DNA of 64,000 bases from Elmis aenea (lineage: Eukaryota > Arthropoda > Insecta > Coleoptera > Elmidae): assembly GCA_947652605.1 (NCBI GenBank), contig OX393577.1:28585466-28649465 (forward strand), given 5' to 3'. The notes below the pieces were generated by a model that was given only the letters and a program-made list of their open reading frames with translations, did no database searches and was not told the DNA's origin. The position numbers were made by a program, and so were the translations under genes. Positions 1 to 12,325 of the stretch are shown here, in pieces. Position 1 is the first letter of the stretch, and every line of letters begins with the position of its first letter.

Positions 1-598
1 CATGATAGCAAATTATTTTTTTAAAACCTTTATTCACACAACAGTTTTTAATTCGGTACAGTGAATCAGAGGAATAAAAATTTAAAAAACCTTTTAATTA
101 CAATAAGCAATTACCGATACTCAAAGTAATTAAGTACTTTTCTTTATTAATAACAGTAAGTATTTATATGTATGACTTAAGAAATATTTAAAGTATTGCT
201 TGTATGTTGTAAGTATTTATTACAGGAATTAGTATACACATTATGTCAATAAATTGCATAAATAAATACATGTTGTTTGCACAAATTTTAATAAATTTAT
301 AATCAATAAAAATATCAAGGTGTAAAGTAGCAAATAAAATTTAGTTATTAAAGTATTTAGAGTACACGTCCAGTGAAAATAATAAAATGTACATACAAAG
401 AGTTTTCATTACATAAAAAACTTAGTCTCGTGCCTAACTACATTTAAACATGTTGTGCTAATGGTTTCAGAAACAATTTTTATTTACCCACAAAAGAAAA
501 ACACTAACTTTTTACCAATAATTTAATTATATTCATAGGCAATAGGCATTTTAATGTTGAAAATAAAACTAAGCATATACTGGGATAGTATAGGTACT
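1..598. other. AT-rich non-coding stretch
   Basis: No recognisable coding region, repeat terminus or RNA gene was seen; all reading frames are short and stop-rich. Confidence 0.6.
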
Positions 599-606
599 GT
601 GTATAG

Positions 607-1327
607 CAGGCATGTGCAACTTCGACAAATTCCGTGGGCCGGATAGTGAATTTGAACTACATCCGTGGGCCAGACCTTTTTTAAGGACTCGTATTGGAGT
701 AAGCAAAAAGCAACCCTTTTTTACTTGCTTTTTTTTTTTTTATTGAAATAGTCATTACTATAAAACAGGTCAAACGCAAAGCAATTTTCAGTAGATCTCG
801 GCAACAACTTTTTTTTAAACAAAGATATGATAGCTGCATATTTTGTTGTTTTTAGTATGCCGGATGCCGGAAAATGCTACTTAAAAATGGTAATTTTTTC
901 GGTTGAGTTGGCTATGAAACCGAGATAAAATCAAAACTATCTTATTTATCGATGCGCACATTCTTTGCCAGTAAAGTTTTTGCAAATACGTCCAATAGTT
1001 TCGGAGAAAAACGCAAAAAAAAACGCGACCCTTGTACAAGCGGTTTTTCCCCGGAGTTAATTTGAAAATTCAAGAATTTGATAGGTAGCTTGCGACTACC
1101 ATTCTATATAATAAGTCAATCGCGATAACCAATTAGTTGGCCACCCTTGCTACAAAACATTTAAAAAATAAGCATTGGCCCATTTTATACAATTTAAAAA
1201 AATAAAACATTAAAAACATAAATAAAAAACACTTTTCAGTCGTAGGTGGGCCGGATGCAGTGAGATTTGGAAAAGTTCTCGCGGGCCGGATAAAATAATG
1301 TCACGGGCCGCAGGTTGCACATGTCTG
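607..1327. mobile_element. hAT-type non-autonomous element (MITE), copy 1
   Basis: The 721-bp element begins CAGGCATGTGCAAC and ends GTTGCACATGTCTG, which are inverted copies of each other with one mismatch. It is flanked by an 8-bp duplication, gtgtatag on the left and gtctatag on the right (7 of 8 match). An 8-bp duplication with CAG-type ends is the hAT signature. GGGCCGG motifs recur just inside both ends. The interior has no transposase I can recognise, but it carries a block (about 870-1060) also present in the copies at 34.7 kb and 27.9 kb. Confidence 0.85.
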
Positions 1328-1335
1328 GTCTATAG

Positions 1336-4300
1336 AAATACTTAGTTTGAAAAATAAAACACAATATCCTTTAAAAATGATTTATGAAAACTTAATTTAT
1401 GTACTTTGTACTTTACCATCTACATGTTTTTGTTTTTATTAAATGAATACATTTTATATCTCGCATTCAAAGTAGGTACTTGAAAAAATATTACGCAGTA
1501 AATTCCTTAAAAATATTTTAATAATTAGTATTATGACAATTTTTATTTAACCGGAATCAAACAATGTTAATGGCACTTTTTTAAATCAAACTATAAACAC
1601 ACTTTAAATCTAAATGATTAATCATTTGTGCATACACGTATATTGTTTTGGTGCGCAAATTCATAAAGTTTTCTATTTTTACGCCTTTGTAAATAACAAC
1701 CTGTTAGTAAATGGTTCATTTAAAATGTAATAGTGTTGCCTCGGGAACTTCAAACTCAAATATGATTAAAAAAAGTGGATCAAAGATTGACTGCTGAGAG
1801 TTGTTTTTTTAATCTTGGATAAAATTATCCCAAAGACTTTAAAACTACTAATAATTGAACAATTTTTTTTGAATTATTGAATATAGTTACTTCATATTCG
1901 CTAAAATGAAATAGCTTATGATTCGTGGTCTGTTAAAAACTAAATTAAATAATGTTTAATGATAATTTCGATACCTTATCATTACTTATTAATATATTTA
2001 CTTTAATAACGAGACATCTCATTCTTCGTGCCTTCTGTATTACAAACTTCTAAATATGTGCAACCAAATCTCCAATAATATTGTTCATATTTCAGAATTA
2101 TCAATAAATATCGATGAACTGGGATCTCTTTACAACCTACGATGCACCGAATGACTGAATAATATGCTTCAACATTATTAACGTGTTCAGCTTCAATGTA
2201 TGATTTTGCGAGAACAAATTACGTTTATGTTTAGCGTAAAACAACTTGCCTTAAAAAGCAGTGCGTAATTGTCTAAGTTTTTGCCATTAAGTTAAATGCA
2301 ATTCAAGAAATAAAAATATATAACTTGAAATTGATTAATTATCCATAAAAACAACACGAGCAATCTGTTTCTTAGAAATAACCGTAGTAAGTATTTACAT
2401 ACAAAGTTGAAAGATTTTTTAATAAACCACTTAGATAAATTAGAGATTACTAAGTCAATGTCATGTATAACAAACTCATTTCCTACTTTAACTATAAACA
2501 TAGTGGATGAATCAGATCAAAACAGTATTTGCCAGTTTATAGTAAACCACCACTAAACAAACTACAGCGAAGTTGTGTAACGTTTTTTGAATAACCCAAA
2601 GGTCCACCACAAATTTAGTTTTTATAAAAGTTAGTCCTTTATGAGCATTTTTTTAAATTTAGAAATTTAGGTTTTATTTACTTTTGCGTAATTATTTATA
2701 AGGATTGTTGACAACTAATACTTTTTTAATATATTACAAACGTTTCGTAAATTAATGTGTCCAATATGTGGTATATCCATAAAATATTTCCGTTCGTATT
2801 ACCAGCAACTTAAGGGCTTTCTTATCTAAAACAAACATTTCTACAAAAACCCTTTTGAAAACAATCTAACCAAATAATAAGGGAAATAAATATTTCAGCA
2901 TTCATATCGCTGTGGGAAAATACCACCCCACGGAATTAAATACCTATACAAATGTTTTAAGAAGGGTGGCTGTACATTTAGCAATGTTTGCGCAAATCCA
3001 TTATATTCTTTTGTTGACACCATACAATGGACGCCTTACATTTTGACGTAAATTTAGATAAGTATTTTTATCTAAAGTAATTTAACTATTACTTTGCAAA
3101 CACGAAAGCATCTATGAATTTGCCTTTTTGTAGATTAGTAAATGTGATATATAAGAAGAAATTATTTGATGACGAGTTGGATGAGTAAAATAACTTTTAG
3201 TATAAGATTAACTATTTATAAACATTGTTACCAAAAATTATGCTAAAATATCCACATCTACTATGTTTTAAATTTAAATTATCCAGAAATGACAATAAAA
3301 ATGCAACAAATAAGCCAGAAATTTTATAGTAGGTATTTGTTATTTTCTAGGGAAAACATTATTTACTTAATCCCTTTTCTACATGTTACATTATAAAATT
3401 TAAATACTTTTGTATAAAATGTATATTGTGTGTCCTGCTATTTTGTACTATTTTTTATATCTAGTAAGAATATTGTCATATTTCTTTTAATACTGCGCAT
3501 CTTTACTGGACAATTGTTACTGAACAATTTGTGGAAAATGATGATATGTGTTTTACAGCATGTTGCAATGTTTTAAGATTCATGTTTGTAACAATCACAG
3601 AGCAATACGAAAAGAATACTAATCAAATAATTCACCTATTCTAATCTACAATTATATTTAGAGAAAAAAACTACCAAAAATAACAAAATAATCATAACTG
3701 TTAAAGTTAAATTAAACAACAGTTCATAAACATTTAATTAATTGTAAAAAAGATTTATTCCCTTAAATTTTTAGTAACATTAGTGTTTCGTTTATTATTT
3801 AATATTTTCTAATTTGATTATTTTTTCACCATATTTAATGCAGCAATGTCATTAATATACATTATATTAATTCAAGTACTGCAATATTTCCTTGCAATAA
3901 ATTAAACGAAATAATAATGATAAAACATATTTAAAAAACTGGCAGGTTTAGTAATTAAAATTTTTACATGGTTTAAAAATTAAATGTACTTAAGCTAGTT
4001 AAGTTATTTAAAATTTTGTAAATGTTACATGAAGTTGAGAAGACGAACAAGCAGATGTTGAATAATCTTATAATATTGATTTAAATCCAATACTACGATG
4101 TATACAAAAATTAACCTGCCTCGAGCAACCAGAACAGGATGCTAAGCTATTATTATTGGTTTATTAAGACAATTTCGAGTTATAAGTAGACTAAAAGAAG
4201 AATGCTCAGAATTGTCGTCTCTATCAATTACCATATATTAAATTTATTATTAATTTTTGTGGGGACTGTAATTTCTCATATTTACATAATTACATGTACC

Positions 4301-6502
4301 CAGCTGCAAATTCTTTCAGAAACACCTACAATATGTGATTATTTAGCAATTTATTCTACCTACGCGCTATTTCTTGCGTTGCTGCAATTTCAATTACTTA
4401 GCGCTAAATAAAAGTAACCCTTTTTGAATTAATAATATGCAATTAACTTTGAATGATTACTTGCGAAATGTACATTCATAGAAATAGTATTAGGGAGAAA
4501 ATATTCTTCAACATATATTTAACAGACACGGCCTCCTTGAATACTACAATTATTATTGTGATTCTGTTCCACAGACATTGAAGTTGAAGAAAAATTGCAA
4601 TTTAATTATGACGAAATTACCTAGTACCAACATAGCGAACAACAAAAGCGTGAAAAGTAACTTCTGAATGCACGATTTCCCATTATCAGATAATGCTACA
4701 TTGCTTAGACAGTTCATTGCAAACAAATAATAAAAAGGAACAGGCCTTTATTATTTGTGCTTGACCAGAGCAATGATTCTGTGACAACGTCTTTAATTCT
4801 AAACACTTACTGAGCAAGACAATCTTGTTTTCATTCAATAGTGAGATTTTTCAAATAGGAAATTACTGAAAAAATGTAAGAGTTTTAACTTTAAGATGTA
4901 TTTATAAAAAACCAGACACATTGCTCTACTTAAAAACTTTGATGTTACATGTATTTTATTTAACTTTATTTAAATTAAAATGTAACAATTTACTGTAAAT
5001 TCATGGCTTTAACGATTTACAAAAACTTAATCAAACCAAATTTAAAGTAGGTAACTGTATAGCACAGGGTCTAAAGTAGTCTATAAATATACCATTATGT
5101 TCTCATATTTAATTATTTACATTCTCATGCAAGGTTATCGATGGTTTTCAGCTATGAAATTCCTTTATAATAAACCATCATATTAATTGCATCGTAATAA
5201 CTTATATCTCCACCTCTTACTCGACTCCTGACACAACAAAACATGCGCCATGTAAAGCAATATTCGTTATCTGCATTTATCAGTGTGGGTGGGTGGATGG
5301 ATGTATTACATAACAGTACGTGTCAATTGGTAAAAATACTGATATCATTTTTTTATTCTTTAAATAAAGAATTTGTGGCAGTTAAAATCTAAATTAATTA
5401 AGTACGAATAACCAAATGTAGACCATAAATAACTAATACGTACAAATTTACAAATAAAGATTATTTATTTAAGTCCATAGATAATTTAAATAGGTACAAG
5501 AAAATGTTTTAAATGATTAAGAGCACTCTTAATCTATCTAAAATTAATTAAATCTAGGTCTAGCATATTCTGATTTACGGTACACATTCCTTCCCAAAAA
5601 TGGTCGCAAAATGAGCCATCGCCCAATTTGAACATATCTGTGTGTGTTCTGTAAAGATTTTTTCATTTTTGTTTCTTACAAAAATTTGTCTTCATTTACT
5701 TAAAACGATCTAATGCAAATTCAAGTAAAGATAACATCAAGAAAGTTACAGAGCGGTTCGTAAACGTTACAAGCTAAACATTAATTATGAAAACAACAGC
5801 TCGACAACTCAAAATTGGTAACATTTTTTACATTTGCCATATCTTCAGATACCGACTTATAGTCATTTAGACTAAAATACAAACCGTGACGGAATAAAAA
5901 TTTTGTTTACATTAAATTTCACATCACCGCTATTCTCAGTTACAACCGTCACGTTTATGCAATTTAAGTTTAAAGCCTAACATTTTTCAAATCCCCATGT
6001 TGTACTTTGTGTAATTGATACATCAAAGCTAAATTTGGTTTGCGTCATTATCGGTTCCGTTAAAACTAATACCCGTATCGACATTAGATTAATTGCTACG
6101 ACAGGTAAAGCTTTTTGACGACATATCTACATCCACAGAAACATGCAGCCCCATGTCAAGATAAGTCTTTAGGAACCGACAAAGAATTAAAACCAAATAT
6201 GTGTACAACTTAATTCACTAAATCAAAACGACATCAGATGAAAATATATCAAAGATAGTTATGTATCAGCCAACCAACTATAAAATTTATTCTAAATTTG
6301 TTGCTGTGAGATCATAGTTTCATGTAGGTATAATAAGGCAGAAACTCGTGCCTCTTTGTAGAGAATAGAAGGAAATTTGCCATTTTTGATCTCTTCGCTT
6401 GCTTCCAATATTTGAATATTTATCGACATGTTAGTCACTTTAAAAACTTTGTAAGCAATATTAATGATTGCTAAGTAATCGCAGAGATTTCCAAATTTTG
6501 CA
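1336..6502. other. Long AT-rich stretch without recognised genes
   Basis: About 5 kb of AT-rich sequence in which every open frame is short and of biased composition. A small perfect-stem hairpin (acaaataataaa against its complement) lies near 4723-4757. No element termini, splice-supported exon or RNA gene could be supported. Confidence 0.55.
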
Positions 6503-6504
6503 TA

Positions 6505-7839
6505 CAGCGCTGGACAAACAACGTATGTAAACAGGCATATCTAGAATACTATTGCAGATATTACAATGAAATCTGCTATCGGATCATTACCATATGTTAC
6601 GAATTCAATGAAAGTATTAAGGTTGTAACACAGCTTCCGGTTTGAAATTTTTAGTAGAACATTATGTATATTTTATATTTTTGGATTCGTATTTAAATCT
6701 AATTCGTAAAATACATATATTAAGCTATATATGAGCATTAAAACAACCGTTTTCGTGAAATGTACATTTTATTAATTGAAAAGGTAGTAGACATTCGTTG
6801 TAAAGTTAGACTGACAATAAATTAATTAACCTTTTGCACAGGCTAAATTTCAAAATATTATACAGGATGGTCCACATAGAAGGGCCACTATTGGGATCTC
6901 CTAAATGGTAAGAGCTACGAAGAAGTTTAAATAACATAAATTGTTTCCCTTTCTGAGACATATTCATTGATGCTTTAATGTTTTAAAAAGTTCCATGGTA
7001 CGCTAAATAATAAAAATCTTTTTTTTTTTTTATCGTTAATAACTGGGTTATAAATAATGAATTGTAGATATTTTTACGCACTGTGAAATGAAAACATTCA
7101 TTTATTTCCATTTGAAATAAATTCATAGCACTCTATAACTTTATTGGGACTTTTTGATGAATTTTGTTTGTTTTGAGTATACATATCAAAGTAAATGCAT
7201 TAAACCTAATATTATTGAAAAGAGGAACAAAATGCATTTTCATGGGATGATAGCCAACGATGGTGTCCATTTAAAAAAATGCGTTTGTAATTTATCCAAG
7301 AATTTGAACAATATTGAAACAAATGAATGTTTTCATTTTACAGAGCGCAATAAATCTACAACTTTTTCCACAAAAATATTTATGTACCATCAAATATAAC
7401 CGAGTAATTAACGATTTAAAAAAAAAAATCCTATTCTGAATTTTGTTTATTATCTAACGTGCCACGGAACTTTTTGAAAACATTAAAGCGGAATAGGTCT
7501 TAGAAAGGCGAACAATTTATCTAATTTACACTTCTTTTGCAGCTCTTACCGTTTACGAAATCCCAATAGTGGCCCTTGTATGTGGACCACCCTGTATATA
7601 ACCATATAACCTCATAAATTTTTTGAAATAAGTTTAAATATAAATCCTAAAATATAAAAATCTACAGGACGTTTTACTTAAAATTTTAAAGTTTGGGTCC
7701 GTTTCATGTTGAACCGGAAGTCGTGTTACAGCTTCAGTACTCGCATTAAATCCGGAACATACGATAATAGTCAGATATCAAATTTTATTGTAATATCTGC
7801 AATAGTATTTGTCTGTTTCCACACTTTTACTCAGCACCG
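6505..7839. mobile_element. Tc1-like foldback element (outer of a nested pair)
   Basis: The left end CAGCGCTGGACAAAC and the right end (complement CGGTGCTGAGTAAA) are flanked by TA on both sides. The arms can be aligned over roughly 200 bp, for example a shared block reading ctattgcagatattacaat near 6550 and its complement near 7795, and cttccggtt near 6640 with its complement near 7715. TA flanks and CAGyGCTG-type ends point to the Tc1/mariner superfamily. No transposase remains. The space between the arms is occupied by a second foldback at 6863-7594. Confidence 0.7.
6863..7594. mobile_element. TA-flanked foldback MITE, family F1, copy 1
   Basis: This 732-bp element starts CAGGATGGTCCACATA and ends with the complement, TATGTGGACCACCCTG, with TA directly outside each end. 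The terminal inverted repeats run about 40 bp at high identity, and weaker pairing continues inward over most of the element. A second copy lies at 55042-55753. Ends, TA target and lack of coding capacity fit a Tc1/mariner-derived MITE. An open frame in its centre is not recognisable as protein. Confidence 0.85.
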
Positions 7840-7841
7840 TA

Positions 7842-8832
7842 TAGAAATAAATTATGTATTAATACAAAAAAAAGATTTATAAACTAGTATTCTTTTAAGA
7901 TTTTTTTAACAGATACATTTGATAAATAAACTTCAATTGTTAGTTTTGTTATGATGCAATGTTGAACTAGTGGTTTAGCAACAAACCATTAAGCTGTTAA
8001 ATTTGACTAAAATTACAACCTACAAGTATTAACGTAATGTGTAAGTGCACCTTGCAAATAAACAATAATTCAACCTTCAACAATCAGTTTTATGATCTAT
8101 AAAGACATATAGTGAAAAACAATAATAAATAAAGAAGTAAGACCTTATTTGTATTGTTAAGGATTATAATTTATTTAATAAACGCTGCTTAGTAATAAGT
8201 AAGGTAAGAAATAATATTAAAAGGTCGTATTAATACATTTAAGTCACGCATCCTGAGTATTTACCACCAAGAAAACTAGAAATACCAGAAATATTTATAG
8301 TGAGTTTTCCATAAAAGTACATAATTAATAACAAATTTCTTAGGCAGCTAGCCATTTTAATTTAAATTCTAGATGGACCGTAATTTTTAACGTATATGTA
8401 AATGTTAGTATTTATTACGTGTTAAATTAATTTGACAATATGTGGTCTCATAACCTTTACATTTATTGCTTTCTTATTTTAAAGAAATGCGTGGGTCTGG
8501 GTTTGAGTTACCGTATTAAAAAATTCATGGTCTCTAAAAAAGTACAAAATTAATAGGAACGTTACAAAATTAAGAAAGTTAAAAATAAATAATTGAGTTA
8601 TACATACAAAAAATAGGTGCCCATATATTTTATAATTTTTCACTTACTAAATGAAGGATCTGTGTTTAATAAATAATATTTATTATTCAAAAAAGGACAT
8701 TAAGAAAAAATATGACTATAAATGTTATAATTTTATGTACCTTAAAAATTTGGTTTTATCTCACATGCTAAATTTATTTATATATATTTTTTTAAATAAA
8801 CACTCATCCGTAGCAAAAAGTATTAGACAATA
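7842..8832. other. AT-rich non-coding stretch
   Basis: Nothing recognisable as a gene, RNA or element end was seen here. Confidence 0.55.
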
Positions 8833-8834
8833 TA

Positions 8835-9180
8835 CCGGATGGTTCAGTTTGACTGTCGCAATCCTATAGCTTTTAAAAGGAAACCCCAAAAAACTTTATT
8901 TTGTAAATTGCAGGAAATTCTCTATCAAATGACGTTAAAATGTTTTCCCTACCATGAAACTTATCAGACTGGCGATAGGCAAGGTTTTTTTTTCTGAAAT
9001 CAGGTAGTGCACTTAATTCTATTTATTCTGATAGAGAATTTAAATTTAAATCCAATCGTGCATTAAAAAAATCAAACATGCATAGGAAAATTTTGGATAA
9101 AAATTAGTTTCAAATTATTTAATCCATAGAAAGTTTTACTGCGATTTACAAAAATATAACGTAAACTGACTCAGCCCATT
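8835..9180. mobile_element. TA-flanked foldback MITE, family F2, short copy
   Basis: The left end CCGGATGGTTCAGTTTGACT is preceded by TA, and the right end contains the complementary gtaaactgactcagccc followed by TA. The first 120 bp match the left arm of the larger copy at 11493, including the shared block aaatgacgttaaaatgtttt. It is probably an internally deleted copy. The exact right boundary is uncertain by a few bases. Confidence 0.6.
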
Positions 9181-9182
9181 TA

Positions 9183-11490
9183 TGTGATATTTTTATTTAA
9201 CAGAAAAACATATTTAAGTTTTAATGATTTATTTAAAGTGTGGCAAAATTTATAAAAATGAATAAACAAACAAAAGTAATTTTTCAAAAAATGTTTATCC
9301 AATATGGAAAAGTATTTTTAATGCTATAGTCAGGTACTTTCAAAGTTTTAAACTTCATTGATCGTTTACTTATGGATCTTTAAGTAATACTCTTGTGCAT
9401 AACACATTTTGGATGCTATCATTCATAGTAACACAAAAAAAAAGTATTTCGTTTGAATTTGAATTTCGGAACAAATGCAAGACCCAAGTATGTTGTTTTT
9501 TTTTGTTTCAATCAGGATTAATCTTGAACATTATGTACATAAAAACGTAGGTACACAAAAAAGATCTAAGTCATCGTAACAGACGAAGTTGTAATAGTGT
9601 AGAAGCTATCGCAAAGCTAATCTCCCTCGCATTCTAGATAGATACCGATAATTAAAACTGTTGGGCGAGATGTAATTAAATACAAGGAGATGTAGATTAA
9701 AGATACTTGTCCACTCACCTCGTTGCGGCGCCACTCAGATTGTTTTATGCGGCACTTTACAGTTTTTTTCTTCCGCACTATTTTGTCATGTTAATAACGT
9801 TCAACTGTTTTTGCTATCAAAAGAGTATACAGACAATTTACGGTAGATTTAATTCACTTCTAATGTTATTACATAAAAATTCGGTTCATTTCATACAGAC
9901 GATGGATACGATATTCATACATGAATCATTTATGTATAGACGTTCAAGATAGCGGACTCCTACAGGTCCGAATGCACTCAGTAATAATGCATTTAACCGC
10001 ATTCAAGTAATGCAAGTAAGTGCATTCCGCAACCACTAGCTTCATGCTTTAACCCGCGTGTGGGGGTAAACACCCTGTCCCATGGTATTTGAGGGCGTAA
10101 CCGTAGTGGGGCATACCACACCCCCTTATTCTCAATTAAAATTACCATTTACACACAAATATTCAACAGTACAATATTTAACCATATTATTTAAATTGAT
10201 TAATTACTAAAAATTGCGTATTTACGGTTGTACTTCAGGTTATTTATAGCTAATGTTTAGTTTCAGCATTGGTGTTATTACCTACAACTGGAATCGGTTG
10301 TTTCATAATAATAAAAGCTCGAAGACCAAATACAAAGTTTGTTCACAAAAATATGTTAGTACAGTGGAGATCATTTAACATGAAAATTCGGTTAAAATGA
10401 GATAGATATTTTTGTTGTCCCTACAAAATGCTACATACATTTTTTTTTTTTTAACACAACCAACAAACGTTTAGTACTTACGAAAAAATTTTGCTTAAGG
10501 AGTGAAAAATTCGTAAACTTATATCCCTGAACAGTGCAATGAAAAAAAAAAATTGGTGGTAAGCTACTTCGCTTAAAGGTAAAGTGGAGTTGCTTAAAGC
10601 AGTAGATGTACGGCATTCTTCAAAAACGCACATCGTTACTATAATTATATCAAAAACAATTGTGAGTTTTTTTTTATACTTCTTTTAGCACGAAATTTCT
10701 TAAACACGAAAAAATATTTCGGTCCCTACTTTTAACTGTATATTAAAATTATTATATAAATTAAAAACCGCTTAATGCAATACTTGTATCAGCTCTGGGT
10801 TACCTAGGGGCAAATGTGATAGGATAGCAAGTGCGGCATGGATTTCGAATGAAACTAAAATCGAAATTAATAAACAATTTTGTTCAGAAAAAGTAAAAAT
10901 CAGTATCCCATATGCGCTATTAAACTTTACTAAACCCTACCATAGAGATTTTAAAATACAGATCCGCAAAATCTACCCAGGTGTAGGCGTATGCTACTGG
11001 ATATCTATCTATAACTAACTGGCCTAATAGCAGAGACAAATTAGTTTAAGTTAAAGAATAAAATTACAAAGACAATACGATAATGTCAGCTAGAATTATT
11101 GCATTTAGTTAGACAACATTTAATTCGTTTGATTGTGCTCCTTTGAAAAAGCATAGGTATCTCAATGAAAAGTAAGCATTTAACTTGTGCTAAAAATAAA
11201 TGTAAATCAGGTCGTATATCGAACCGATAATATGCTGAGCAATAATTTTTTTTGCGAATGTTAAATTGTTACATTTCACACATGTATCCAAAATTCTAGC
11301 TCGCCATTGCCAATTTTTTAAGTTTTAAGAGATGAAAAGGCTACTAAATGGGACAAAAGTTTCATATTTTATAGAGTAACGTGGCGATGATTTAACTTTA
11401 AAAAAATCGTATTCACAGTAGTTGTCTTCGGAAAAAAATTGGTGCTGTTGCGATGAATTTTTGAAAAAACCTGTCGAAGAAAAATTTAAA
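9183..11490. other. Non-coding stretch with a small GC-richer patch
   Basis: No gene was recognised. A GC-richer patch near 10030-10130 contains gtggggcataccacaccccc, a short imperfect palindrome. Near 10360 a sequence beginning CAGTGGAGATCATTTAACAT resembles a pogo-type terminus, but no partner end was found. Confidence 0.45.
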
Positions 11491-11492
11491 TA

Positions 11493-12323
11493 CCGGGTGA
11501 TTTGGTTTGACTGTCGCACCCCTATACCTATAACTTTGTTAGTTTGAAAGGAAACCCCTATAAACCTTATATATTTGTCAATTGCAAGAAATTTTTTATC
11601 AAATGACGTTAAAATGTTTTTCTACAATGAAATATGTCAAACTGGCGATAGTCAACTTTTTTTTTGAATTAACATAGTATAGTTTCTATTATTGATTCTA
11701 ATTTAATATTATTGGAAATATCAAAGTGCATTAAAAAAATTATTATAAATAAAAATATTTTTGGGATAAAGTAATTTTATTTTTCACAAAATCTTGGTAA
11801 TCTCTGTTTTTGACTAGACTTTAGTAAAAACATGAAAAAAAAACAGTAATTTATTAATAACAAATAGTTATATTAAGCTGTCCTCTATACGCTGTACGTA
11901 AGGCCTTGCATAGACACTCGCAGTAGCACTTCGGCAGATGGTTCTTCGTCGAAATATGATAAATCACATTTACACAAATTATGCACTTTAAATAACTTCA
12001 GCGATCGTGTTTTGTCTAATCAAATTAAAACGGTTTGGTGAAAAATTAAAAATAATTTTTAAACTCATTTTTCTAAAAAAAAAACGTTTTTTTTATTTTT
12101 GCACTATCGTATTTTAAAACCTATCAGAATTAATTAAAAAAGTATACTTTACAAATTTACAATTTAAAAAAAAAATCGCCTGTCTGATATGTATCATCGT
12201 AGAAAAAACAGTTTAATCTCATTTACTAAAGAATTTCCTGCCATTTACAAAAATATGGGTTTGCTCTAAAAATAACAATGTTATAGATATAGGGGATGGA
12301 CTGTCAAACTGAATCGCCCAGGA
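11493..12323. mobile_element. TA-flanked foldback MITE, family F2, long copy
   Basis: It starts CCGGGTGATTTGGTTTGACT after TA and ends with the complementary motif GTCAAACTGAATCGCCC close to another TA. The two arms align imperfectly over about 200 bp, for example caaatgacgttaaaatgttt on the left with the complement of a similar block near 12215. The shared ends with the copy at 8835 define a family. No coding capacity was recognised. Confidence 0.7.
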
Positions 12324-12325
12324 TA

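Noticed and set aside
7154..7399. 81-codon frame
   Set aside because: It lies in the centre of the F1 foldback MITE, and the second copy at 55 kb does not keep it open.
10040..10085. CACCCTGT near 10066 as a MITE right end
   Set aside because: It is not followed by TA and no matching left end is present.
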